Assembly (NCBI GenBank): GCA_025677835.1
Contig: JAIXMR010000017.1
Span: 124,001 to 188,000 of the forward strand
Source: Sporodiniella umbellata
Taxonomy: Eukaryota; Mucoromycota; Mucoromycetes; Mucorales; Rhizopodaceae
Reading direction: 5' to 3'
DNA length: 64,000 nt
Part shown: positions 20,920-31,807 of the stretch, one piece after another
Layout of the letters: every line of letters starts with the position of its first letter
Numbering within the stretch: position 1 is the stretch's first letter
Program-made: the position numbers and the translations under genes
The notes under the pieces: model-generated
Told to the model about the DNA's origin: nothing
What the model saw: the letters and a program-made list of their open reading frames with translations, nothing else
Databases searched by the model: none

Positions 20920-22290
20920 ATGTCAAAACGTTTTCAGTTTCTATTTCGACAATCAGCCCCTTATATTCACGGACAGTTCGTTTCGTCCTCTAATGGGCCT
21001 AGACGCCAGTTGATTAATCCTGTGAATGAGAAAGTTTTATGTGAGTACGAAGAAACAACAATGACACAGCTCGATGCTGCATTATTGAGCAGTCATTCTG
21101 TCCTTGGATGGGATGATCCTAAATACCGACGCGATTGTTTACTCAAATTGGCCGACCAAATTGCTCGACACGATCACGATTTAGCATGGTTGGAGTCACA
21201 GCAAACAGGCAAATCAGTAGCAGATGCATTAGACGAAATTACAGATTCAGTAGACTGTTTTCGTCATTTTGCAGGCTACTGTGATAAACCTTTGGGAACT
21301 GCTTTGGGTATGTCCTCATGGACCATTCGAGAACCCATAGGCGTGGTTGCTTTGATCACCTCCTTTAATTATCCCTTGATGCTAGCTGGTTGGAAATTGG
21401 CGCCTGCTTTGGCTGCTGGTAATTGTGCTCTTTTACGACCAGCACCTCAAACTCCGCTTACTTCTCTGGCATTGGCGGAGTTGTCAACATTACCTGCAGG
21501 TGTGCTTAATGTCCTACCTGGTGGAAATATTGAAGTCAGCCAAGCTTTGATAGAAAGAGCAGATATGACAAGCTTCACAGGATCCACGCGCGTCGGTCAA
21601 GAGATCATGACACGGAACGTAGGCTTAAAGCCTTTGGTTCTCGAATGTGGTGGCAAAAATACGGTAATTGTTTGCAAAGATGCGGACCTTGATTTGGCGG
21701 CAGTTCATATTGCGGGTGGGGCATTTTCAAATGCTGGGCAGAACTGCTGTGCGGCATCGCGCGTCTTGGTACATCACTCAGTTCATGACGCTTTCTTGGT
21801 ATGTCTCCAGAAACATTTAGAGTGTGAGTGCCCGATAATAGATAGCTCTCACTACGCACGTATAAAGAAAATCATGGCTGATTACCCAGAGAAGCCAGTG
21901 ATGGTGGGCCTAAAAAAGGAGCAAGGATATTTCGTACCACCTACAGTATATGCGCATGTGGAGGATAATGCTTCTATAGCCCAGGAAGAAATTTTTGGCC
22001 CTGTTTTGTGTATATTAAATCCCTTTGATGAGGTTGAGGAAGCAATAGAACGTGCGAACGGAACCAAGTATGGTCTGGCTGCAGGTGTGTTCTCTCAAAA
22101 CTACCAACAGGCCCAAAAAATAGCACAAACACTTAAAGCTGGCACTGTGTGGATCAACACATATAACTCAACAAATAATGCATTGCCTTTTGGTGGAACC
22201 AAACTATCGGGACTAGGCAAAGATCTTGGGAAATCGGCTCTGGATAGCTTTACTTTTGAGAAAACTGTCATGATAGCCCCTTCCCCCTAG
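20920..22290 (+). CDS. NAD(P)-dependent aldehyde dehydrogenase, shortened form, 456 aa
   Basis: A single exon. The ALDH fold is clear: SFNYP with the oxyanion Asn at about 150, general base Glu in LECGGK at about 242, nucleophile Cys in GQNCC at about 276, the EEIFGPVL motif, and a C-terminal PFGGTKLSGLGKD. Two oddities are seen. The usual KPAxxTP lysine that contacts NAD is Arg (LLRPAPQTP). The segment after the nucleophile is about 35 residues shorter than in most ALDHs (no clear PLDPxTxxGP stretch before GYFVPPTVY). It could be a betaine- or succinate-semialdehyde-type enzyme, but the substrate cannot be assigned. Met at 20920 is chosen because upstream in-frame sequence is low complexity. 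Confidence 0.85.
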   Translation: MSKRFQFLFRQSAPYIHGQFVSSSNGPRRQLINPVNEKVLCEYEETTMTQLDAALLSSHSVLGWDDPKYRRDCLLKLADQIARHDHDLAWLESQQTGKSVADALDEITDSVDCFRHFAGYCDKPLGTALGMSSWTIREPIGVVALITSFNYPLMLAGWKLAPALAAGNCALLRPAPQTPLTSLALAELSTLPAGVLNVLPGGNIEVSQALIERADMTSFTGSTRVGQEIMTRNVGLKPLVLECGGKNTVIVCKDADLDLAAVHIAGGAFSNAGQNCCAASRVLVHHSVHDAFLVCLQKHLECECPIIDSSHYARIKKIMADYPEKPVMVGLKKEQGYFVPPTVYAHVEDNASIAQEEIFGPVLCILNPFDEVEEAIERANGTKYGLAAGVFSQNYQQAQKIAQTLKAGTVWINTYNSTNNALPFGGTKLSGLGKDLGKSALDSFTFEKTVMIAPSP

Positions 22291-22567
22291 TATCAGTTTA
22301 TTAAAACAAGGGGAGTAGAATAATAACAATAATAATAATAATAAAAAAAAAAAAAAAAGCACGTTTGCTGGCTTTCTCCCTTCTTTTGTTTAAAAATAGG
22401 TGTTGGCTCAATGTTATTTTGAGATAGCGATTTTCTTTCCAGCAAATTCGTTTTTGGGAAATTTTTGCTTTTCTCCTTTTTTTGTTTTGTTTTTATTTTC
22501 TTGACAAACGAAAAGAAAAAAAAAAGAGAAAACATATAAAACAACTTCTTTATATACGCAAAACATA

Positions 22568-23533
22568 ATGGAATTTGAAGACATATTTAACATGGATTGG
22601 GTTTCTAACGAAGACGCTTCACCTGTTATCGATTATACTCTTGTTGAACCCTTAGCTGTTGAGGAAAAGGAGCCTATGCCCACACTCGACCAAATCAAAC
22701 AATTGATCGAAATCGCCAAACAACAAATAGCACTCAAAGATCAAGAGATGCAAACTGCTGCGCCATCTGTTATATTCGCTCCTCCTACAGCCGAGGAACT
22801 GGTTGAAGAGGACAAGAACAGCGTGAAAGAAGAAAATACAGAGGAATCGGTTACAACTTTAGAGGCGTACGCTGCTGCGGATGGAATTGACCTGAAGAAG
22901 TTGAGCTCAAAAGAACGTAGACAATTACGTAATAAGCTGTCAGCTAGGAACTTTAGAGTGAGAAGAAAAGGTAGCGGATCGATAGAGGGGAATAGTGTGC
23001 TTTTTTTTTTTTTTTTTTTTTTTTTTGGTATATAAAAAGTACTTATACGTGTGATAGAATACATCACCTCTTTAGAAGAACAAGTAGCTGAACAGAAAAA
23101 AGCAACAGAACAACTACGACAAAAACTTAATAGCGTAGAAGACGAGAATAAGACTCTTAAGAAAGAGATGGATCTTTTGAAAAGACAGAATCAACAACTG
23201 CAGTCCTCAGCCCGTCTTTTGCCGAAAACAAATATGACCAAGGACATCAGCCCATTAGATTCATGTCGCCAGCAAGACCACCCTTATCATACAAGCATAT
23301 TGGTTTCTAATGCTATTATGCCATCATGGGACCTGAATCTTATTTTACAAGAAAAGGAAAACCCCATACTTAAGCAATTGGCTGGGCAGTTCTTGTTATT
23401 TATGATGCAAATGCTCCAAGAACGCCCTAAAAAAAGCTTAGAAGATCTGTACGATATTCTAATTCAAGACTCTTTAATTAACAATCCAACTATTGACCCT
23501 TCTTTTCGCTGGTCAGACTCTTTTGTAAATTAG
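22568..23533 (+). CDS. bZIP transcription factor, 292 aa
   Basis: Exons 22568-22970 and 23058-23533 join in phase 1, exactly between the basic region and the zipper. The basic region (KERRQLRNKLSARNFRVRRK) has the N-x7-R DNA-contact signature (NKLSARNFR). It continues as YITSLEEQVAEQ with leucine heptads (EQLRQKL, ENKTLKKEMDLLKRQNQQL). The N-terminal region (1-110) is acidic with many Glu/Asp residues and a helical Gln stretch, probably an activation region. The C-terminal 90 residues may form a helical domain. The intron carries a T24 run. I cannot place it in a named bZIP subfamily. It is convergent with the KAT14-like gene. Confidence 0.9.
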
Positions 23534-23726
23534 CCTGCTTCCAATCAATTCCTCATGTACATACAATCATTTATTTTTTTATTTTTTTGCTTCTTCTCTC
23601 AATAAATGCATTTAAAGCTGTCCTTTGGCCAATTAGGGTTAGCTTTGCACTAAGAAAATAGTCCTGTAAAATTTTTTTTTTTTTTTTTCATTGAAAACCA
23701 TCGTATCAATGATGTAATTTTTATTA

Positions 23727-26062
23727 TTATCGTCTCAATCGTAGATAAAACGCGTTTTTGCTGTAAGAACTATTAGAAGGCAGATATTTATCATAAAAGT
23801 TAACAACAAACTCTTCGGGTTTAAACCCAAATTTTTGGTATAAGAGCTATAAAAAAAAAATTCAATTGACTTTGAAGGCAGTGTGAGGCTTACCATGGCA
23901 TTATTGTTCGCGGACACATGTAGGGTTACATCTTTACTGATAGCAGTTTGAAATAAATGATAGAGCATAAACCTATACATAGTTCAGGTATCAGGAATAA
24001 ACCAAAATTCTCTATGCTTACTGCCCAATACCAGCATTTCCCCATCCAGGATCGACTGCAATATATGTAACGTATGCTTCAGGTGTCATGAAAGCACATC
24101 CAATAATACGTCGCTTATATAAGGCTACAATACTGTATTCGGGGAACAAAAGTGATTCAGATACGTCAATACCTTCCCAGAAGGATCGACTCAGTAACTG
24201 GTTGGCTTGATGTAAATGTTCTCTTTGAAAGTAAACATAGTCAATACTCTCTTTTTTGGCATCAGCTACTACGTTTTTTTTGGGCGTTCCTGCACACTCT
24301 TTTATAGCAGCCATAACAAGCATCCAGTCCGGCTTACTCTCGAAATCGCGACGGATAAAAGGTCTCAGTTTTCTTCCATTCCACGATGAAAGCCAAGATT
24401 CATCCCGCGTCAGCGTCTGGCGTTGTCTCAAAGTACCCATCAAACGAGAAGCAAAAGAGCACACATAAGGCGTGAAATTAATTTGGTTTGGTCGAAGCAC
24501 TTCAGGTTCTGTCTTTTCTTTTTGGTTGGAAGTAGGGATTATAGTAGTTTCAGTCGCAATGGGTTCCATATTGTGTGTAGAGCGGAGCGATTGAGTAATT
24601 TGATAGTCAATATCAAATAGCTTAATGCCCAAGCTCCTTTTTAGTCGTCTGACTGCCAACTTCCTTTTATATCTCTTGGCAGAACACACCAGACTCTTAC
24701 TAGTATGCTCTAGTTTTTGTAAGAGTAGCCATTCATCCTGTGGGCTTTGTAGCGTCACTGCTTTTTTTTCTTTTTTTAGCTCCTCTGCTTTCTTTTCTGC
24801 CTCGGCTTTTTTTTTTTGTTTTGCTTCTCTCTGCTCTGCTTCCTTCTTGGCAGCTTCCATTTCTTTTTTCTCTTCAGTCGCCTTTAGCTCCGCTTCTTTG
24901 TGTTCAGCATTCTTCCGTTCCTCCTCTTTTTTGTCGCGCTCTTGTTTTTCTGCTTCTTTTTTTTCGCGTTCTTTGGTCACATTCTCTTGTATTTCCTCAT
25001 TGATTGTCTCCTGGATTTTTTCTATTTTAATTTGTTCGTGTTTTGGCTCTAAAGAGCTTTTCGCAGCCTTGCTTGTCTCCTCAACGTGGTCTGAAAAGTC
25101 CTCCTCATCCGAAGATAGTTCTGAAAGCGAACTCATACACAGCATATCATGTTTCTCTTTTGCCTCATTTTCTAATTTCCTTGTTTTTCTTGGCGGCTGT
25201 TCTTTTTTGTTTCTTTTCAGTGGTTTTTTTAAATTAGGCTTAACTTTTGAAGCAGCCTTTTTTTTTTCTCCGGTCGGTGGCTCTATCTTATGAAGTGTCC
25301 ACCATGCTATTGGAATCTTTTAGTGCTCTGTATTTTTTTTTTTTTTTTCTTTTTCTACTTGCCACTTTGTTTAAACTTCTCAAACCCGGACAAAAAAATG
25401 CCACTATGTGTTGATAGAACGCTAGCAATGGTGTTGTTCCATGTGGCAGATCCTAGCCAAATTAATTCGATTGTCAACTTGCAAACTGCTTACTTTGTTT
25501 TCCTGGAAGTAAATAGTCCCAATAATCGTCTATAAATGCACAAATATCCTCTTTCCACCGAAAATAATAGTGCTCTCTTTTAGTTGTCTTTTTGTTATCT
25601 TCCAGTTTTGCTGAGTGAACCAGGTTGTATATCACCAAATGAACAATAATGATCCAACTTAGGTTTTTTCTCTCGAACGTTTCTGTTGAATTACAAGTTG
25701 AACATGTGAACTGACCGAAGATATCTCCGAAAAGTAAAGGCTTTGATAAACAAGTAATGCAATCTATAGAAGCATGAGAGGTTGATCTTCAAGTTTCGAT
25801 TCATTTTTTATATTTACCTCCATGAAAGTATTGTTGGCAAGTTGAGCATTGTATCATAGGTCGATCTCTAACATTGCATATAAGTCAAGCAGTTGTTCAA
25901 GACTTTCCTTTTACTCTGTATATTCTTTGCCACAGTAACAATAGATATTTTCTTCATTTTTTGAATGCTCTTTGTTCCACGTCAACTTTTCTGGCTACGA
26001 ATTAAACCTGATTGAGCTGTCTTTGTTTATGTATGTTTATTTACGTTATAAGGAAGCACCAT
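23727..26062 (-). CDS. KAT14/CSRP2BP-like histone acetyltransferase with N-terminal zinc finger, ~668 aa
   Basis: Exons (minus) are 26045-26062, 25915-25994, 25818-25867, 25494-25763, 25359-25452, 24022-25316, 23894-23972 and 23727-23846. The N-terminus has a PHD-like cluster: IYCYCGKEYTE, then MIQCSTCQQYFHGDCITC, then FTCSTCNS. Next comes an HLVIYNL segment and a Trp-Trp motif (AWWTLHKIEPPT) like WWKLVHNKPPT of animal KAT14. A long Lys/Glu coiled-coil insert is followed by a C-terminal GNAT domain ending ALLYQKFGFK and FYLRLRR. Human KAT14 is a subunit of the ATAC acetyltransferase complex. All junctions are in phase except exon 5 to 6, which is one base out (donor AA/GTAGAA), so either a base is missing or the intron is non-canonical. 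Confidence 0.8.
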
Positions 26063-26164
26063 TTTTAACAAGAAAAAAAGTAGAAAGAAAAATGAGAATT
26101 TGACTGCTTTTTTATTTGTTTGAAATATATGTAAAGGTGCTGTGAGTGAAGTGAAATATTGAGT

Positions 26165-27248
26165 CTACTTTCGTTGCGAAGCAGATAAGTTATCTGTTTT
26201 TATAGGATAAATGACGGGATGATTTGTATTATATTGAGGCTGTATGAACGAGGAGGAGGGTTCTTTTGAGTTGTATATTCGGTTATCTGGGGTTACTCTC
26301 GGTCGTTTGTCTTTTTCACTACTGTTGCTACTGTTATCTGTCGCTAGCTTTCTTCGTTGTCTGAGCTCCTTCCTTATACGTATTTTCAAGCCTTGATCTG
26401 CAAAAGATCTCGAAAGAAAAGTAGACTCTTCCATCCCAGGAAACCTAAACAAACAAACAATAAATAAACATCGTCAAAATACGTGTGCTTGTGTGGGTAT
26501 TACTTTTTTGCTGAATACACAAAAAATTTATCTGATATAATAGATTCGCAGTGAAAAACTTCTTTTCCAACAATTTCAAAGAGACTAAGTTTCAATCTGT
26601 AGCTCCCCTCCATACGCACAGATAGATCAGGAAATACAAAAAACCCAGCATCTGTATTGTCAATATCTTTGAGGTGATAAAGCGAAGACACAACTGAGCC
26701 GGTTGTACTGCGAGTTTTCCCATCTCTCAATAAATGTAATTCCTCATCTAGATCTGCTGCCATTAAAGACGCATACATGAAATAATACGGGTTTTGTAAA
26801 TATCTAGACATGCAACATAAGGATAGTTAGCTATTGAACACCTGCTGTTACTGGCTTTTATTTTTTCGTACGTTTTATCGTTCGCAGGAAGACTAGGATC
26901 CATGACTTGAAATTGTACAATCGCTATAGACAAACTAAGAAGTTAAGCCCAGATAAATGTTGTCTTACGTGGTGGGTCAATGGGTCTTCTATCCGCTGGA
27001 AAAAAAGAAAGTAAGTAAACAAATGAAACCGTGAAAGTTCATTTACCTTTTTCTCCTACACCACACATGCGTGATTGTTTGGGCTGCTGTCGAATGTTCA
27101 AGTGGTATTTACTATTTCTCTTAGTGGGTTGAAAATTTGCATTTGTATATGTATATAAATTTTGATAATTCGTATTTGTTTACATTTCATTTCTATTGTC
27201 TCTTCTTTGCCGAACCGTAGCAAAGTGATAAGATACTGTTTCGTCCAT
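26165..27248 (-). CDS. Velvet-domain transcription regulator (VosA/VelB class), 274 aa
   Basis: Exons (minus) are 27184-27248, 27047-27117, 26969-26995, 26842-26923, 26504-26803 and 26165-26444, all in phase. The velvet fold markers are present in order: [67 protein letters not shown] and [20 protein letters not shown] with the following basic IRIRKE. Velvet proteins form homo- and heterodimers that bind DNA and control spore development and secondary metabolism. The C-terminal 60 residues are Ser/Asn-rich and disordered. The start at 27248 is set by the only phase-compatible first exon. The gene lies 102 bp upstream of the KAT14-like gene on the same strand. Confidence 0.9.
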
Positions 27249-27764
27249 TTATTAACCGACTTCTATTACAGAGAAAAAAAAAAAAAAAATAGAAAATGGA
27301 AAAAAAGAAAAAAATGATATAAAAAAGGAAAGAAAACGGGTCGGGTTTTTCGTAGTACTTTTTTTAAGACCTGACTAGTTTTATTTTAAGCCCATTGATA
27401 AACATAACAAGGGGAAGAAAACCAGGCACAATTTAAAAAGATGAAAATTTCAAAATTGAAAATACAATAAAAATAGTAAAACAGAAACCTTTTAGGAACA
27501 ATTCTGATATACGGTTGAAACATTGGTCATAAAAATTTGACTATTGCTAAAACAAAGTAACAGACAGGATGATAAATACATCATTACAATAATTTACAGT
27601 CTAAGATCAAAAGTTCAAATGCTTATTTACCAAAACATTTGTTAAAAACTGAATAGTAATATTGAAAAACAAATAATCTACATAAAATTTTCTTGAGAAT
27701 AAAAGCAAAGGTAACGGTAATAAAAAGAAAGCCTGTTTCCAAAGAAAACAAAAAGGCTATTTGT
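27249..27764. other. Intergenic between velvet and RasGEF genes
   Basis: AT-rich upstream region of the velvet gene with a TATA-like 'atataaaaa' (27317-27325) and an A17 tract (about 27273-27289). No coding signal. Confidence 0.4.
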
Positions 27765-30172
27765 TTATAAACCAACTTCTTTTAATCTTCTAGCAATAGT
27801 GTCCTCATCGCATTCCCTGGAAACATTTAAAATCTGATGGCTACTCTTTTTTTATCTAATTTTTTTTTATCTAATTTTTTTTTACCTAGGTTCAAGCTTC
27901 AAACTCAAGCTATAAAGCTCCTCCTCATCTCTACTTGATTGTAGATGCGTCTTAATGAACTCTTGGATATCAGGTACAACGGCCAAAAGGTAATGACAAG
28001 ACTGGTATTGCTGCAAATCTAGTATGACGTTAGCCGTTTTCATTCTTTTTGAGAAATTTATCCACGCACTGGGCTTTAGCAGGTCAGGATTTCCATCCTC
28101 AATGAATGTTAAATCCTGCAGATAGATACCCATAAAAGGTATGCAGGGTGGGTTTACTTTTTGAATGATTTCTCTATAAGCACTGAAATTACGCTTCGTA
28201 GCCAAAATTTCACGAATCTGTTGAATACTGGACATCGAACGACCACCAACACACTCCCACGTACGCTTCAAACGACCGATAGATCCATTATCTAATGCAG
28301 AAAGTATGGCCATACATGTATTAAAGTTGTTAAGTGCTTTACATTGTTCGGATACGCTAATCCAATACTTAAGGATGGCCGCTCGCTTTTTGAGTTCATC
28401 GTGCGATAGAATAGAATCTGTTACCCACGAAGTAACCTGATTTGTATGCTCAATCAAGGCCTTAACATAAATAGCAGTATTAGAATCAGGTTTTCCCCAG
28501 TTTTTGTCGAGGCATTCTGCGGCTTTAATGCGGTTATACAGTCGAAAATCTAACAAAGTCATCTGACGCGCAAGCTCGTGAGGGTCTAGGTCAAGTAGTT
28601 GTATACGCTTAAGACTTTTAGGTAATATAGGCTCAGGCATGCTGTCTGCTTTGATATTGAGTCTCATTTTTCGAAGTTGGCCTACATCCTCAGAAGACAT
28701 TCGCTTTTTAAGGAGCTTTTGAAGCTGATCAGCTCCGAAAGACATGGAGTTTGAGATCACCTCGTCTGTAAACCGGCATAGTATAGGCAAAAACGAACGA
28801 TCTTGCTCTTCATTCAAGTAAGTTTCAAGCCATAGCTTTATGATGTTGAATACTCTATAATTAAGACAATTGTAAATTGAATTCTTATATGAGTATATAT
28901 GTGCACTACCTTAAACGAACAAGTTTCAATTTTTTCTCTCTCCACATTTCAACCTCCTGGCTGCTTAGGTTTTCAGGAGGTAAGATTTGGTAACGTTGAA
29001 ATAGTGCACAGAACAGCTCTTCCGTGGTAGAAAACGACCTGTAAGTCAACAGAAATGTAATATTGAACTTGGTATCTATAGTTGTTCAGAACCAATGCCT
29101 TATAACTCCTTTTCATTTTATGTTTAAAGCCGTTACCTAGGTGGTCATGCTGTGTCAGTCTTTTGACTAAGCCATTTAACGTACCACCCTTTATTTTGCC
29201 TTTTTCTAATAGCAGCTCACTGAGGTTTGCCTTTAAGAACCAAGGAGTACTATTCAGTGAACCGAGATTGTTTTTAGTAACTACAGTATCTTCTAAAACC
29301 TCGTTTGCCCATTCTAAGAATTTATTCGTAGTCTCAGAAGACAAAACTTGTTGATTAGCTGCCGAGAGCAATCGGTATTGGAAGCCAACAAGCTGATGAG
29401 GGTCTGTACTTTTGTCAGTGAGAAGCAAACGAATGCACTCTTTTACTTGGCTTGTATTTTGCCTTGATCCTGTCTGAACACATTCTTTCAACGTTTGAAT
29501 TGTTTGTGCTACCATGGCTGTCATATCTTGCTTAGGAGAACAGGGAGGCGAAAGAAGCTACAAAAATCGAATATATACTATTAGGGAGGATATCTTATAT
29601 ATTTAGAATCGTACATTGTTTATCAAGGTTGGTTTTGTCCATCCGTTCAAACGAAGCTGCTTTTGTACCCAATTATATAGCTTTAAAGAATTATTTTAAG
29701 TTTAGAAAATAGCCCATATACCTTGTCTTCTTCCAACACTAACTCTTTTCCTCGAGAGAGGTGAATGCGTAAATCTGCGCACTTCATTTCATGCGTTTTT
29801 TTATTGTAATAATATTCTCCTGAACCGTCTTCAGTTACTTGAAGAATCCAGTCGTCTTCTTCCTTAAAACACAAACAGTGTTAATTCTTATAATATACTG
29901 TATTCGGTACGTTTTTACCAACTCCACGTAGTTGCTAGGAAACCAGCCTCTTCTACCACCATACCTAAGTCATTACAAAACTGTTTAAACATACTGATTT
30001 CGCTTATGAAAACCTGTTTACAGTCATCTTTTTTTTACCAACCGTCCCACCACCCTGAATCCAATTGATTCCACACGTCAATTAATGCGCCTGCTTTGAA
30101 AGAAAGCGATGAGGTATCTTCTGACTGATATGCATAAAGTGCTCGAACTCTAAAAACAGCTCTTTTTTTCAT
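27765..30172 (-). CDS. SH3-domain Ras guanine-nucleotide exchange factor (Cdc25/Ste6 class), 672 aa
   Basis: Exons (minus) are 30039-30172, 29919-29964, 29722-29862, 29615-29680, 29076-29557, 28910-29038, 27886-28854 and 27765-27816, totalling 2019 nt. Domains in order: SH3 at about 5-60 (ALYAYQSEDTSSLSFKAG, then WWDGWYGGRRGWFPSNYVE), a short WW-like patch (WILQVTEDGSGEYYYNKKTH), a RasGEF-N domain (IKGGTLNGLVKRLTQHDH with SFSTTEELF), and the catalytic CDC25 domain at about 370-640 (LDPHELARQMTLLDFRLYN, then PCIPFMGIYLQDLTFIEDG). It activates Ras at membranes. The junction at 29075/29038 needs an AT...AG intron of 37 nt; every other junction is GT-AG. It is divergent from the RSF1-like gene. 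Confidence 0.92.
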
Positions 30173-30536
30173 TATTAAATGATATACAAAAAATAAGATA
30201 TTGATATAAAGTTTTCTAAGACAAAAAAAAAGTGACAACAAAATAGACGAAAAAGATACAAGACAAAAAAAAGCAGTAAACTTAGAAAGGAGGGCTATTT
30301 TAGAAGGGGGAGACCAACAAAGAGATTCTAATTAACCCTTATTTACAAAAATCATCAAAGAAAATCAGGAGAAACCTACAACAGTAACAAGTTGGCAGTA
30401 CATTCAATTTTCAGGAGCGAGTGTCATTTAATGGAGAAAAGGTCATTGGTATAACCCTTTTTAAACTGAGCAACAAACAGTGATACGACGCGCCTTTTTT
30501 TTTTTTTTTTTTTTTGCATCAATACTAAATCTTATA
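30173..30536. promoter_or_regulatory. Divergent promoter region, RasGEF and RSF1-like genes
   Basis: 364 bp between two start codons pointing outward. It carries a T22 tract at about 30494-30515 close to the + strand start. Confidence 0.5.
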
Positions 30537-31807
30537 ATGGAATTTTCGCCCTGTCAACAATGGAAGATCGCATTTATTCATGCTTTTGCCTCGACCTTCA
30601 ATCCCCAACAAACGATTGCTCCAGCTTTTTTTAAATTGCCAGATTTTACGCCTAGTGTAAGACATGGATAAACCGTTCTATTCAATTAAAAACACACGTC
30701 AAAAATAGCAATTAGAGTTAGAGATCCAAAAGGAAGAGAGCGATCTTGTTCATTCATTAGCGTGTTCTTGTCTCGGAAATGTTTTCAACAGAAAAAGCCC
30801 TGTAGAGTAAGTCCGAATATCTTTGAGACAAATTTTCACAATTATGCAGATCGTTCAACAAAACACTATGCGATCTTGTTACCGAAAAAATGAAGACACT
30901 TGACATTGCCCTTGAAAAAAATCCTCTTAGGAGCCAAAAGTTTTACACACTACCCGCAGATTTGAAAGTAAGACGGTTAGATTATATATAGCCAATAAGC
31001 TTAAGGAGTTTTTATAGTTGCAAATGCTATACTGTATGATAGAGTGGCAGCTTCAAGACAGCCAAGCAGTCCGATCAATTATCGAACACTACAAAATGAA
31101 AAAAGTAAATCCCATCAAACTGTCTCCTGTAGGCACAGATAAAAATAAAAACATCTATTGGCAATTCGGCCAGTCTCCATATCTTTGGAAGGAATCGAGC
31201 AACAAGAAAAAATGGGAAATAGGTATAAACACTGGATATGCATTGTCAGTATGTTTCTCACATTTTAGTTGAAGCGTGCAAAGACAAAGATGAGCTTGAA
31301 AAATTTGCAGAAAGCTTGAACAAAAAAAACAGATCCGAAAATGCTCTATCAAACTATATTATCGATATCATATGTCCCATTGCGGTTCAGGAAAAGAAAA
31401 AATTGGACCGACTAGCATACAATCAGTGGCGCAAAGAAACAGCAGCTAACATTGTACTGGAGCCAATAGAGACGCGATCCCAAAAACGGCCTAGAGAGAG
31501 AGTAAATTACAACTATGATGATTTTCTAGTGGACACTAGTAGCAGTAGTAGTGACTCGGAAGACCTGTCTCCACAAGCGCTTGAGCCGCATCCAAAAAAA
31601 ACACGTTTCAGTAGTCGGTTGAACAACAATACAGAGAAAGAAAAAGACGACATCCTTGAAGAAAACAGAAACACCAATAAAGAAGCTGAGAGTGCTGATG
31701 AGAAAAATCAACACGTAAACGAGCAAAAATTCCATTCTGAGATATTGAATGGAACTATAACTGAAGAGCGTAGTAAAGAAGAAATAGAGAACACCAACGA
31801 GCTTTAA
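30537..31807 (+). CDS. DDT/WHIM-type chromatin remodelling subunit, RSF1-like, 356 aa
   Basis: Exons 30537-30656, 30718-30806, 30850-30967, 31018-31222 and 31269-31807 are all in phase (1071 nt). The N-terminal 150 residues (IAPAFFKLPDFTPSLE, then DLKLQMLYCMIEWQLQDS) resemble the DDT-WHIM region of RSF1. The WSD-like motif is LSPVGTDKNKNIYWQFG, followed by WEIVEACKDKDELEKF, parallel to RSF1 'LQPIGRDKDGLMYWY...' and 'NRNELAE'. Such proteins partner ISWI ATPases and contact linker DNA. The C-terminal 130 residues are charged and disordered with an SSSSSDSEDL acidic patch and basic NLS-like segments. There is no PHD finger, unlike human RSF1. Confidence 0.75.

Noticed and set aside
24625..25293. 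222-codon + strand frame (Ser/Phe-rich)
   Set aside because: It is the antisense shadow of the Lys/Glu-rich insert of the KAT14-like gene.
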